Both the position numbers and the translations under genes were made by a program. This document shows, piece by piece, positions 23,064 to 33,527 of a stretch of DNA of 64,000 bases. Location of the stretch: positions 7,378,001 through 7,442,000 of the forward strand of contig JAGPXD010000002.1 in the NCBI GenBank assembly GCA_020746995.1. Direction: 5' to 3'. Positions within the stretch are counted from its first letter, which is position 1. The number at the start of each line of letters is the position of its first letter. Source of the DNA: Plectosphaerella cucumerina (taxonomy: Eukaryota > Ascomycota > Sordariomycetes > Glomerellales > Plectosphaerellaceae). The notes beneath the pieces are model-generated. The model did not search any database. It was given only the letters and a program-made list of their open reading frames with translations, and was not told the DNA's origin.

Positions 23064-24068
23064 GATGATGAGCGAAAGTATTTCCGACGGGAGCGAGTGT
23101 AGAGACAGTCGATCAAAGAATTGACAGAAAAGAGAAAAAAGAGAGCCCAGCCACAAAAAGAATGAGTGAACTAGGATGCGACGAGTGCCGTGAGGACTCA
23201 GATCTGAACTTGCCGTGGTGTCGAGGCAGCTCTTATACTTCCAGCCGCGGACAACTCGGATGCATGATGGGTCGATCGTGCCATAGATGGAGAACCATGT
23301 CGATACCCATCGTATCAGATCTGACTCGCAGGTCATAGGCCAGGGGAAGCTATAGGGCCTGCGAACAGACGAAGAACATCAGACGGCAGCGGCTATCCCG
23401 AAGCTTGGGGCAACATCGAAGCCGCCGATGCCCTGATCCGGCATCATCGGCACAGGAACGCAACACGGCGAGAAGACGAACTTCCAAGGCTGAGCACTGG
23501 GAATAGACACAAACGCAGACGGCTCTATCCGTTATGGGGACGCCAGTGTCGCAGACTTGCCTGGGCGTTCATGCATCCCCACGCGGCCGCACTGCAACTG
23601 ACTCGAACGCAAAGCAGTGCCCCTGTTGATCACCTAAAATGGCACGACCGCCAAGCATTGAGCGCCCCTTATCAAAGCCGTTATACCGTCATCGGCAGGG
23701 CGTTATTTCTAATCGTCCCGTCCGCGTAGGGACCTTTCCTCGGTCTCGGCAACACCCCGCGATGCAGGCAGCCGCCGGGGTCGCCCAAGAGCCCGAGTGT
23801 TATTTATATCGACGGCACGGCCGTGCCTTGGCAATTCGCAGTGGAGCTGAGCTGCTTAACCACGTTGGGGTGTGATCTTACTGGAAGTGAGGTGAACGTC
23901 CATCGAAGTAAGTCGTTCTTCCCCTTGAATCTCCAGTGTCACAGATAAAGCCGAGGACCGACGTTCCTTCCATCGCATATTTCCAAGATGACAGTTCCAC
24001 CTATCTAGCATCCTGCCGGGAAAATAACACTATGGTATCCCGAACGCCACAACATCCTCCATCCCAGA
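23064..24068. other. Intergenic, no gene recognised
   Basis: About 1 kb holding the promoter of the secreted-protein gene (minus strand) and the 3' flank of the Hsp70-like gene. A 78-codon plus-strand frame at 23639-23875 has no recognisable features. Confidence 0.5.
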
Positions 24069-26432
24069 TCAACTCATGTACTCCACCTTGAACTCATGTT
24101 CCGCCCTGTTCGACCCAACCTTGAGCTCCCATCTTGGATGCCCATCCAGACCCATCGTCAGTTGTAGATCTTCATGCTTCTTCCACCCCCTGGGGGCCCC
24201 CACAACAGTCTTCCACATGGAGATAGGCTTGTCCCATTCACACTCGATGGAGCAGAGCTTGTGCACGTCCTTGCCCTCCCGCTTCGGGGGCACGGTTTCA
24301 TGACTGAACATGATGTCAAATGTGCATGTCCGCGGCAGCGGCTCCTGTTCTCGATGGAACTTGTGATAGGTGATCGGAATGCGTTGCACCTTGTCCATGT
24401 CTTCGCCCTGTTGTGTTCACTGTGAGAAGAGGCTCCAAGCCGGGGTCTGGTCGGTACTGCACCTTTCTCAGATACCACCTCATGCGAGAGACCCTGAGAA
24501 CGCCCTCCGGGTCTCTTTCGGCGCGTTCGTCGGGGTCCAGTTGAAGATTGGCAGTTGGCACCCTCACAAGGATCCCATAGTGGTATCGAGATTTGCGGCT
24601 AACCACAGAAGGAAGTACGATCAGAGCGGCCTCTTGAATCGGCGATATCACTCTTTGCGTAGAGATGTTCTCCTGTAGGAGACGGAGGACTGCACCTCTA
24701 GCAACAGCGGACCACCTTCAACGAATCTCGTCAGCCCATTCAACACACGTGTCACAACCGAAGGGGACCGCAGGGTCGCACAATGGTGCAAACATACCCT
24801 TCAGCCGGCGTCAGGACCTTCTTTTTGAACTTTGAGTATGAGTTCAATTCATTGTAAACATGACCTGAACTTCCCAAACCACCAACGAGAAGTATTTTCT
24901 AAGGAACAGGGTCAAATCGGCATTTGATTCTCTGAAAATTTGAAAAATATTGCCCACAAGGCTTACCTTGGGTGGCTTGTTTGTAGCCTTTTCTACCTTG
25001 TTGAATTGGTCGCTGACGAGACTTTCGATACCCGTTCGAGACTCTTCAAAGAAGCTCCTCATGTCGGAGCTAAGAAGTAAAAGTGATCAGCATCTGAGAT
25101 CTCTGCTCGAGTGTACCGATGACTTACCTGTTGATCTGAAGATTCCCCTTGCGGCGGAAGGTATCTCTCGTACCAAGGGCTCTGATCGGTGGCTGCAGAT
25201 TGAACACCTCGGAATCACTGCGACCGTCGAAGCTCCTCTTGAGGCCTAGCTCCCATTGGTTCTGGTAGAAGTCGTTGTACTCTTCAGCAGTCAGAGAGCT
25301 GATTCTGAGATTTGTCCTGGCGACAAGGTGCCTGTTGAAGGCTTCATCAACCTGGAAAGCACCGGCGAGTTTGCCTGGAACGAGGCGTCAGACTTGCGCA
25401 ACAGCATGCAGGAGTACTCATGTCGCTGACTCACCGTCACCTTCAACACACTCCTTGAGCCTGAAAGGCTTCTGAGATGTTACGGTGTAACTGATGACAT
25501 CCTGTAGCATCGTGTGAATGTCTGAAAATGAAGTCAAGGCCTTGGGGATCACTCACGATGGTACCACCACCGGCATCGCAGACCACGAATGAATCGTCTT
25601 TCTGTTAATCATAGTCAGTATAGATTGTTTTGATTGGGGTCGAAGTCGCAAAAGGAGCAAATACCTTGACAAGTGGATGGTCCTGACGATGAAACAGCGT
25701 CGACAACGCGGCAGCCTCCGGCTCTTGGACCAGAATCAAGGTTGTCTCCCCAATATCCCGATGATCAGTGATACCAGCTAGACGCGCCGCCTCTTTCATC
25801 GCATTTGAGGCATGTGCAGGCCAGATAGCCGGGATAGTGATGGCCACACGGAGAGGCAGGTCCTCAATGTCGTTCTGCTTGCCCAACTCGGCATAGGTGT
25901 GGTCCCAGATCTTCTTGAGGAATTTGCCAACAAGCTCAACCGCAGTCAGACGTCCCCTGTGCTTCTTGAGAGCCTCGCGTGCCTCTTGAAGCTGCGGCGA
26001 GTCGCGGATGTCCTGTCTCTTGATGTCTTCGTCGTTCAGCAGTAGCAGCTTGAACCACTTGATCGGGGTCATCTCCGGCGTGACTTCATAGCCCCAGCTC
26101 TGGGTATCAATATCGTATAGCGTTGGAACCTGTATTTCGCGTCGGTTTCGGAAGCTGTGAGACGACCAGCCGCTGATCTCGTAGAGGTCTTTCGGATTGC
26201 TCGACCAGGCCCAAGAGACGCCCGAGTACCTAGTGAGAATTATGCGTCAGCAAAGACTAGAGAAGTAAACGGAGTGGTGCGGCCGAACTTACGTTGTGCC
26301 AAAATCGATGCCAATGGCGATGAAGATGTCAGAGTCATCATCTTCCCCGACATCAGACGCGGCAGGCATCGGCGGCGGCACGGACCGGTAGGGCAGCGTG
26401 TAAGAGTACACCGAGCTCCTGCCGGTGTCCAT
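24069..26432 (-). CDS. HSPA12-type Hsp70-like ATPase
   Basis: Nine exons reconstructed at about 26293-26432, 25665-26229, 25557-25601, 25435-25501, 25128-25374, 24967-25069, 24798-24898, 24463-24715 and 24069-24407. All phases agree, giving 619 aa. The actin/Hsp70 ATPase fold is shown by phosphate-1 GIDFGTTYSGVSW (about residue 41), phosphate-2 CDAGGGTIDV (about 240) and the adenosine motif LLVGGLGSS (about 390), followed by WSAVARGAVL, typical of HSPA12-like proteins. The canonical peptide-binding domain of true Hsp70 is missing; the C-terminal 200 residues are of the HSPA12-like kind. Such proteins are abundant and expanded in filamentous fungi, with mostly unknown clients. It is divergent from the neighbouring GTPase gene. 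Confidence 0.88.
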
Positions 26433-27105
26433 GGTGAAAGATGATGCAATGAGCAGATCCCAGAAAAATAAGTGACGAGATGGATGTGAGAAGTCCAGGG
26501 CAAAGCCAGCAACACCCAAGGATCGACGAGGATTTGGCGCGAGAAAAGGCAAGATTCGCGCCCCAATTGAGAGCGATCCCGGCCCCCAAAATGATGTTGG
26601 AGTGGACTGTCTGTTCCTGGAAGTATGTGCAGTGAGTCCCGAGCCATCTATCCAGCCTTACGCGACAGGAATGTCTTGCTTGAAGGTCGCTCGCCCCCTT
26701 CCATCCCACACCATCGCGCGACTTCCTCGCGACCAGCCTGTCCAGGCCCCTACCGTGCATAAGCTTTGCGCCAATTCGGGTGATTGAACCCCCTCCAGTA
26801 CTATCCAAATTAGGCGGTGGCGCCTGCGGCTGTGTCAGTAGTCCCCGCCACAGCCCGAAGGCCACAGCCTGATCATGTTGGAAGCCCTGACAATGTGACG
26901 TTCAAGGCGAGTGGCAGATGGCGTCCAGTCTGCCTAGCTGACCGAGCGCAATGTTGCAGAAGGTTTCCCAGAGCTTGAGGCCTTCTTTATCTTTACTTGA
27001 ATTTGCCAGAGTTAGATAGACAAGGGCGCCCTCCCGTTGTCGACGCAATCATCTAGGGTCTGGTCCTGATCTTCTTTCAACGACATCTTCCAGCCTTGAA
27101 GCACC
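26433..27105. promoter_or_regulatory. Shared upstream region of the divergent Hsp70-like and GTPase genes
   Basis: A 673-bp gap between two head-to-head genes must contain both promoters. Minus-strand frames in it (about 26353-26865) have no recognisable domain. No specific operator was identified. Confidence 0.5.
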
Positions 27106-28141
27106 ATGGACGACTCAACCGATGGCTTCATCATTGTGATGGGGGTTACGGGCGCGGGGAAAAGCTACTTCCTCAACAAGCTTCATGAAGAAAACGTCGT
27201 CGCCGAAGGGCATCATCTATCTTCAGGTCAGTTCACCTGGTCCTCATCAGAACAAGGACTTCTCATACTAACGCGACATTGTAGAGACCGAGACCTGTCA
27301 GGCCGTTCAGATCTATCTCGACCAGGAGAAGAGTCGCAGTATCACCGTCATCGACACTCCAGGATTCGACGACACGAACAGGTCGCCCGCCGCCATCTTT
27401 GCCGAAATCACGGATTACCTGACAGCCCAGTACGACTCCGGAATCCCGCTCCGGGGCGTCCTTTTCCTGCACAAAATTACAGACAACAAGATGACGGGCA
27501 CGTCCAAGTCGTACCTCCAGCTTTTCAACAACATGGTCGGGTCCCGGGCGATGAAGAACGTCATCCTCGTCACGACGATGTGGAATACCCTCCACCCGGC
27601 GCAGTGGCAAATCGCGCGAGACCGCGAGCTGGAGCTCCGCGATAAGTTCTGGAAGCACATGATCGACCAGGGCTCGTACGCAAAGAGGTTCGACGGAAGC
27701 AGGGAGTCAGCGCTGGCCCTCATCGGCAGCCTGGTCGGGAGGCCGGGCGTCGTCCTCGACATCCAGCGGGAGATAAGCGGCCAAGGCCTGCCAATCCCCG
27801 AGACGACTGCGGGTGTCGAGCTCGTGCGCATGATGGACAGGGACCGACCGGGGTTTGAGCAGAGCCTGGTTAAGATTGAGAACGAGCTGAACAGGGAGCT
27901 GAGGAGGCGGCCAGTTGACAAGGGGAGGATCGAGCTGCTGAAGGACGAGAAGAAGAGGGTTGCAAAGATTGTGGCGCTCATGAGCAGCCCGCAGGAGAAG
28001 CTGAAGAGGCAACCTGGCGGCTCGATGCAGGAGCGTCTGCAGCAGGTGATGAAGCAGTCGGGGGCTCAGCTGGTGGCTGCACTCGGGATCGTCCTGAACA
28101 TGACCTACTTTATCGTCCAGCTGACGGCTGGAACTGCATAG
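27106..28141 (+). CDS. P-loop GTPase (AIG1/septin-like G domain) with hydrophobic C-terminal tail
   Basis: Two exons (27106-27226, 27285-28141); 325 aa. The N-terminal G domain shows Walker A GVTGAGKS (about residues 14-21) and switch II IDTPGFDDT (about residue 67), with the Walker B/G3 aspartate. A probable G4-like TTMW follows in the region ILVTTMWN. This pattern is typical of fungal G domain-containing proteins related to the TRAFAC/AIG1 group. The middle is Lys/Glu/Arg-rich helical (about residues 230-300, coiled-coil prone). The last about 25 residues (LVAALGIVLNMTYFIVQL) could form a membrane-spanning or membrane-binding helix. The function is unknown. It lies head-to-head with the Hsp70-like gene. 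Confidence 0.82.
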
Positions 28142-29115
28142 GGTGAGGAGCGATGAAATTGATGCAAATACTTGGCCAGATTTCCGGATGTTCTAGCTGT
28201 TGAAAGTCAAGTCAACTGGCTCTGCCGATCCGACCCGTTGATTTCGACGCCATCTGGTGGGATGGCCGATGGTTGGCTTCTGCCAGTGCAGTATTCGCAT
28301 CCCAATCACAGCCTGATCTGTTCCAGTGGAATGAGGCCACTTGATGAATCCCCCTCCCGTGAAATGCTCTATATGGCGCCTGTGAGCTGCATAAGGCTCC
28401 AGTAACGTAGGTTGCCAACATGGGTGGCGACGGCTGGGTGGTATCTCGACAGCCAAGCCCCCCGAATAGTGAGTTCGGTGATGGTTAAAGACAAGCTGTG
28501 TCACACGAGGCGGATTCTAGACCTCCTGAGACCTCGAGTGCACTAGCATGGTCCAAGGCCTGATCATGATGGAAGCCGAGGAGGGCTGAGGAGGGCTGAG
28601 GAGGGCTGAGGGGGCTGACTGAAGTGATATGTCAGGTTTCGGCGTTGGAAGATGGAAGGTTCATCGCCCATCCAGTAAGGATCAGGTCCGCCGTGTCGGT
28701 TGGTCTTCTCTGCCTTCTTGTCTCTTCTCTTTCGGTTGATTTTCTACGTTGGCTGGTCTGGTGTATTGATTGACTGTATTCCAGGTAGCAAGTCACTTCC
28801 GAGGACCGAAGCTGTCAGTGTTCAGGCTGCCGATGACCACACCACCAAGTCAGCAAGACAGGTGAACCCCCCCCCATCGAGGCGATGCGCAACACTGCCA
28901 CGGAGATAGCATAACACCATCAGGTCGAGTCGGCAAGGCGTACTGTTTGCCTTTCCTCGGCGGGCAGACCTGCATCAGCTCGAGCTCGCCGTCGACAGAT
29001 GTCCCAACTGTCGTTCGCGCCCGGTTTGAGCACACTCATCCTACATATCCCTGCATTCAAGCACAAGATCATCATCACCACACGTTTTGTTGTTCAAAAG
29101 ACCCGTATCCAAATC
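28142..29115. other. Intergenic, contains a short tandem repeat
   Basis: About 970 bp without a recognisable gene. It carries the tandem repeat at 28579-28616 and the promoter of the next gene. Confidence 0.5.
28579..28616. repeat. Tandem repeat of gagggctgag (3+ copies)
   Basis: Three exact head-to-tail copies of the 10-mer at 28581-28610, with partial copies on both sides. It is likely a replication-slippage minisatellite. Confidence 0.85.
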
Positions 29116-30962
29116 ATGGCCGGTGCCGAGGCCCAGAAAGACCATCGCCGCGATGAGCGGTACCAGCGTCCGCCCATCACAACCAAGGGCCGACCACCAA
29201 ACTCCTCAGCTCGCCACATCGGCCTGCTGGAACATGACGTCCCTCGCGGTGCCTCGATGGACCGCCCGCGACGAGGAAGTTCCGCCAGTCAACAACGCGG
29301 CCAAAATGATCGCATCACTCCCGAGGGACGTGGTCAGGATGTGCAGAGGCCGAGCTTCCGGGACATGGGGAGCAGCATCAAGGGATTCTCCTTCAGGAGC
29401 GGTCTCAGCGGTATGAGGGAGACGCTGTTTGGAAGCGCCATCAACAGCGAACGCCGCAGGTGGCAGTCGTTCGCGGATGGCGAAGGGAGGGATAGGGAGC
29501 TTCAGGACATGCGTCATGCGAGAAGGCAGAATGTGCTGGAAAAGTCCAGCAGGGACCTCCGCCGACATTCTTTGAGCGATGATGGCAGAGGGGTGTTCAT
29601 GCATGGTCATCAGCGGCAGGAACCTACTATAAAGGTTGAGGTCGCTGGGGAGGCAGATCGCCGCGAGGAAGAACCTCAGCCAGACCGATGCGAAGAAACC
29701 CGTCAGGAGGATCGCCCTGAAGCGGCACGCCACAAGGTCCGTCCGCCCATAATTCGACGGGAAGTCTCATCAAAATCCGGAGCCGCTTCCACGCCCCAGG
29801 AAAAGCAGGTCGACATCTCGAAAGCCTTACCGCCAACCCCTCCAGCAGAAGAAGGCTGCTTCCCCCCCGTACCGCCTCCCGTCGAAACCCCCGCCTCGCC
29901 AAATGTCGAAGAAGAGATCACCCAGCTCCTCGAAGAAAACAAGAAACAAAAACAGCTCATCGCCCGCCTACAACGAGATCGCAAGACCGCCGCGGGCAGA
30001 AACATCAACACCCCCTTCAAGTCCTCCCTCGCCCAGCCGGAGAGCGTTCTCCGCGACGATCTGAAGAACCTCGCGTATCGCATCTTCAACCTTGTTTTCA
30101 ACCACTTCTCGACGTGGCATGAGGAAGATAGGGTGACGTGGGCGAGGAGGGCCAAGGACGCTCTTGTTGAGATCACGCCAGACCCAGTCCAGGCAGCGGC
30201 CGATCCAAATGCTGGCTTGGCGCTCATGCAGGCGGCTATCTGGAATGTTCTGACCAAGCTCGTCTTTGGAGAAGTTGATGCCGTTCCGCCCATGTGCTGG
30301 GCTGGCAGACACGGCGATGGTCTGTCGCGGCTGGGTATGTTCCTCCGCGCCCACCGAGAGATCACGACTGACACCCCTTCGCAGCCTCAACACTCCATCA
30401 AGACTTCTCCCACAGAGACGCCCGACGCCATCGCGCAGCTTACACCCAATGGCGAGCCATGACAGCCAGCCTCATCTCCGACATCCAACCCCCTAGCGCA
30501 CACGAACCAGAAGCCATCCCCGTCCTCGACAAACTCGTATCCTTCCTTGCTCTCGATCGCTGCCGCATCCCCACACACGATCAATGCCGTCGCGACCTAC
30601 GCGTCGTCGTCGAGAAGGCCATCGACCTTGACCTGCGACTAGCAGGACAACCGGCCTCCTACGCCGTCGGTTGGCCTGAGGGGGTGGGATTTGACGCGAC
30701 TTTCGATCCAGATATCATGGTCAAGACGGAGGATGGCGAGTTGTCAGAAAGAGTATGGTTCAGCATCCAGCCCTGCCTCTTCGTGCGAGGGGACAAGGAT
30801 CTGGATAACACGGTGCTTGAAAAGTGCACCATTTGGATGCGGCCTGTTGTCACGATTGAGTAAGTCTTTCCAGTCTTGTTACGACTGTGGGAGGTTGACT
30901 TACCTTACTGAATAAGAGCGAAGGGCCAAGCACCCCAATGGCAAAAGTGGTTACATTGGTGA
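29116..30962 (+). CDS. Disordered, coiled-coil protein of unknown function
   Basis: Reconstructed as three exons (29116-30334, 30385-30859, and a 46-nt last exon 30917-30962) giving 579 aa. The first about 270 residues are highly charged (Arg/Asp/Glu/Gln) and probably disordered, with a Pro-rich patch LPPTPPAEEGCFPPVPPP. A short coiled coil follows (EEEITQLLEENKKQKQLIAR, about residue 285-305), then a folded C-terminal half rich in Trp and Leu. No domain was recognised, although similar disordered-plus-helical proteins are common in filamentous ascomycetes. The last exon is uncertain: if the GTAAGT at 30860 is not used, the protein ends at the stop overlapping that donor. An in-frame ATG upstream (28999) is less likely as the start. 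Confidence 0.65.
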
Positions 30963-31469
30963 GAGTGTCGAGTCTGGCCCGCAATGCCTAGACCCTTCTG
31001 TTGGTTCGACAGGGGGATGAACGATCGTTCTGGGGTCGCGGGACTGGGTGCGGCCCGCGGCGCTACTTTCAAGAGGATGGTATTACGATTGACTTGTAAC
31101 TGAAGAGGGTTCTATCTGAGATCGCGGCTGGCGGCCGCGATGGGTAGGGGGGCGGCGAGCGGCGCACGGGCCACCTGGCGATGCGCCAGGTGGTCAGTGC
31201 GTGGCCACCACTCCAGACGGGCTCCGACACCTTCTTTGGTGGTGGTGAAAATCGGGGGCATCGCCGGTCGCAACCTGACCGGCCAAACACTGCGACAGAA
31301 TCATCACCACAGACTGAATAATAATCGCTTGATTGTCAAATTACATTCGCTATGAAGCGTAGCTCATGGGCTAGTCAAATGAAGGGGGTATCAGCAGAAA
31401 ATAGAAAATCCCAGAGTGGGCTCGTGGCATCGCCGCAACCAGCCATACGGCCGTACCACGTTGTCCAGC
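30963..31469. other. Intergenic between convergent genes, with two hairpin-forming inverted repeats
   Basis: A 507-bp gap between the convergent coiled-coil and HET genes. It contains two perfect inverted repeats: an 8-bp stem (31121-31128 with 31134-31141) and a 10-bp stem (31171-31180 with 31184-31193). No gene is seen. Confidence 0.6.
31121..31193. repeat. Pair of adjacent perfect inverted repeats (hairpins)
   Basis: The first is atcgcggc - tggcg - gccgcgat. The second is ccacctggcg - atg - cgccaggtgg with a 3-nt loop. They lie about 30 bp apart at the point where two genes converge. Confidence 0.8.
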
Positions 31470-33527
31470 TCAGCCCAGATTCACGTGTATGACGGGAACC
31501 CCCGCGGCCTGGAGGTTATCGGGCGTGAGAAGATCCTCCAGCACCATCGGGGAACCCTTCTTCTTCTCTCCGGTGGTATCGGCTTCGAGAACCCGGCGCC
31601 TGAACCGGCTGACCCTCGGGTCCTCGACGGACCTGATCATCTCATCGCCCTCGCCGTAGGCGAAGACCATGTGGCCCGACTCTTCGCTGCCGCCTTGGAT
31701 CACGAGCCGGCAGCCCTCCGGTAGGGGGCCCAGCATGGCTTCTCCGCACATGAGGCCGTGCACGTAGCTGTCGCCGATAATTTCGGTCTTGGAGTCGAGG
31801 CGCTCGCGTAAGATGAGCGGAACGTCGCAGCCGAGGAGCACGTCGACCGTGTCGCCGGGTCGCATGGTGCGAGGTCCGATACCAACATAGCCCTCCTTAG
31901 TGGTGAAGAACGACCGGCCCTTGCAAGAGGCCAGCAGGTGCGTTACGTAGGTGAGAGTGGCATAGTCATAGGATGAGCTGGCGCGGACCTTGTTGTCCTC
32001 ATCTTCGTGCTCCGTCTGCTCGAGAATGAGGCGGAGCGACTCGATGCTGGAGTCAATATCCGGGTAAGTCTCCAGGGGCGGCTCATGAAGCGACTCGAAA
32101 AGGCCCCAGGCCAGGGTTGTGCAGTAGGCCCGCAGCATGCCGCCAGGCTCCCCGCGATAGGCGGCCGTCAAGGCGTCGGGCGGGGCGCAACGGCGGATGG
32201 CCGCAATGACGTCCATGACGGGCACGAAGTCGCCAAATAACTCCGAGGTGGTGACGACGGTGGCACAGCGCACGGAGCTCGCCCGGAGCACCTCGCTGCC
32301 GTTGTGGCGCACGCTGGCTTCAGACATTGAGCTGGCGAGGAACATGGGCATGGGGTTGGCGATCCTCTTGCGCGTCCAGTCGGGAATCCACGAGGGCATG
32401 GTGAGCTTGCCGCCGGTGTTCTCGCATGATGCGAGGATATTTGTGCTCTTGGAATGTTCGACGTAGCGCAGCAGAACATCCTGGTACACCTGGGTCTTGG
32501 TATGTGAGTAGTCGACCTTGAGGTTGGCGCCGAAGGCCCGGTCGACATCTGCAGCCATGGCGCGAACGGCAAAGACCCGATCGCGTGCGTCAGCGCAGTT
32601 GAATTTGCGTCCCTGGTCGAGCAAGTCGAGGAAAGAGTACTCGCGTGGCGGCTGGCACAGCAACAGGACGAGATCGTAGCGACGGGCGAAGCGCAGCTCG
32701 GGAGTGCTGTCGTGGGACCGGTCCAGGTAGTGACGTGGTTTGTTGGCGATGCATGCGAGCGCGGTGCGAAGCAGGTCCCAGCTGATGGATTTATTGCCAC
32801 AGACGAAGATGGCAGTGGCGGGGTTGGCGACGGCGATTTCCTGCCTGCTCCAGACGCGGCCAAACCATGCACGATGCACCAGCTCGTATATTGACCATAG
32901 CTCATCTTGTTCGTAGGGAAGATACTCTGTAGGATCAGCCCAGCTAATGTCGATTGCCCCCGCGGGGCTCGGGCGCATCCGGTTATTGACGAAGTCGAAC
33001 TCCACCATGCTGCCCAGGTCCTCGAGCAAGCTGATGGCCATGTTGCTCTCATTTGCGGCAGGGCCGAGCCAGACGACGACACGGTCGGCGGCGCGGTAGA
33101 TGTCGGCCATCATGGAAACCTGGCGGGCCTTGTCGGCATCGTCGTCCTGATTGATAGAGACGAAATCTATCCATAGGGCCCTTGGGCGCTGCTTCAGGCG
33201 GAGATAGCGCAGAGTCTGCCCGAGGTTGTAAGGAATCCAAAGCCTGCGACCGGAGGAGCCGATGCGGACAAAGTCTGGCTTGGAGGCGCTGGAGCCCCAG
33301 ACGTAGGAGACGGCCTCGTAGCGGGCGCGCGATGTCGGCGGGTCATCGATGGAGATGGTGTGCACATCGCCCTGGAGCTCGTCCAAGAACGAGCCAGGCT
33401 CGAGGGTCAAGAGGCGAGTCTCGCGACGTGATGAGTTGAGATTGCCGTACTTGTAGACGCGCTTGTCGCGTTGCCTCGTGATGATGTGCTGGCACCCGAT
33501 GACGGACCAGAAGACCAGGGCCGCCAT
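31470..33527 (-). CDS. HET-domain (heterokaryon incompatibility) protein
   Basis: Intronless, 685 aa. The HET domain (about residues 65-215) has its three characteristic blocks: YEAVSYVWG; then ALWIDFVSINQDD; then a block with MMADIYRAADRVVVWLG. The remaining C-terminal about 470 residues contain no WD40, NACHT or ankyrin repeats and no other recognised domain. HET-domain proteins trigger programmed cell death on non-self recognition in filamentous ascomycetes. The family is large, however, and most members are uncharacterised. An N-terminal hydrophobic stretch (AALVFWSVIGCQHII) precedes a basic segment and could be a weak anchor. The start ATG at 33527 is the first in frame. The gene converges on the disordered/coiled-coil gene. 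Confidence 0.92.
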   Translation of the reverse strand: MAALVFWSVIGCQHIITRQRDKRVYKYGNLNSSRRETRLLTLEPGSFLDELQGDVHTISIDDPPTSRARYEAVSYVWGSSASKPDFVRIGSSGRRLWIPYNLGQTLRYLRLKQRPRALWIDFVSINQDDDADKARQVSMMADIYRAADRVVVWLGPAANESNMAISLLEDLGSMVEFDFVNNRMRPSPAGAIDISWADPTEYLPYEQDELWSIYELVHRAWFGRVWSRQEIAVANPATAIFVCGNKSISWDLLRTALACIANKPRHYLDRSHDSTPELRFARRYDLVLLLCQPPREYSFLDLLDQGRKFNCADARDRVFAVRAMAADVDRAFGANLKVDYSHTKTQVYQDVLLRYVEHSKSTNILASCENTGGKLTMPSWIPDWTRKRIANPMPMFLASSMSEASVRHNGSEVLRASSVRCATVVTTSELFGDFVPVMDVIAAIRRCAPPDALTAAYRGEPGGMLRAYCTTLAWGLFESLHEPPLETYPDIDSSIESLRLILEQTEHEDEDNKVRASSSYDYATLTYVTHLLASCKGRSFFTTKEGYVGIGPRTMRPGDTVDVLLGCDVPLILRERLDSKTEIIGDSYVHGLMCGEAMLGPLPEGCRLVIQGGSEESGHMVFAYGEGDEMIRSVEDPRVSRFRRRVLEADTTGEKKKGSPMVLEDLLTPDNLQAAGVPVIHVNLG

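Noticed and set aside
23639..23875. 78-codon plus-strand frame
   Set aside because: Short, basic, no domain or splice signals.
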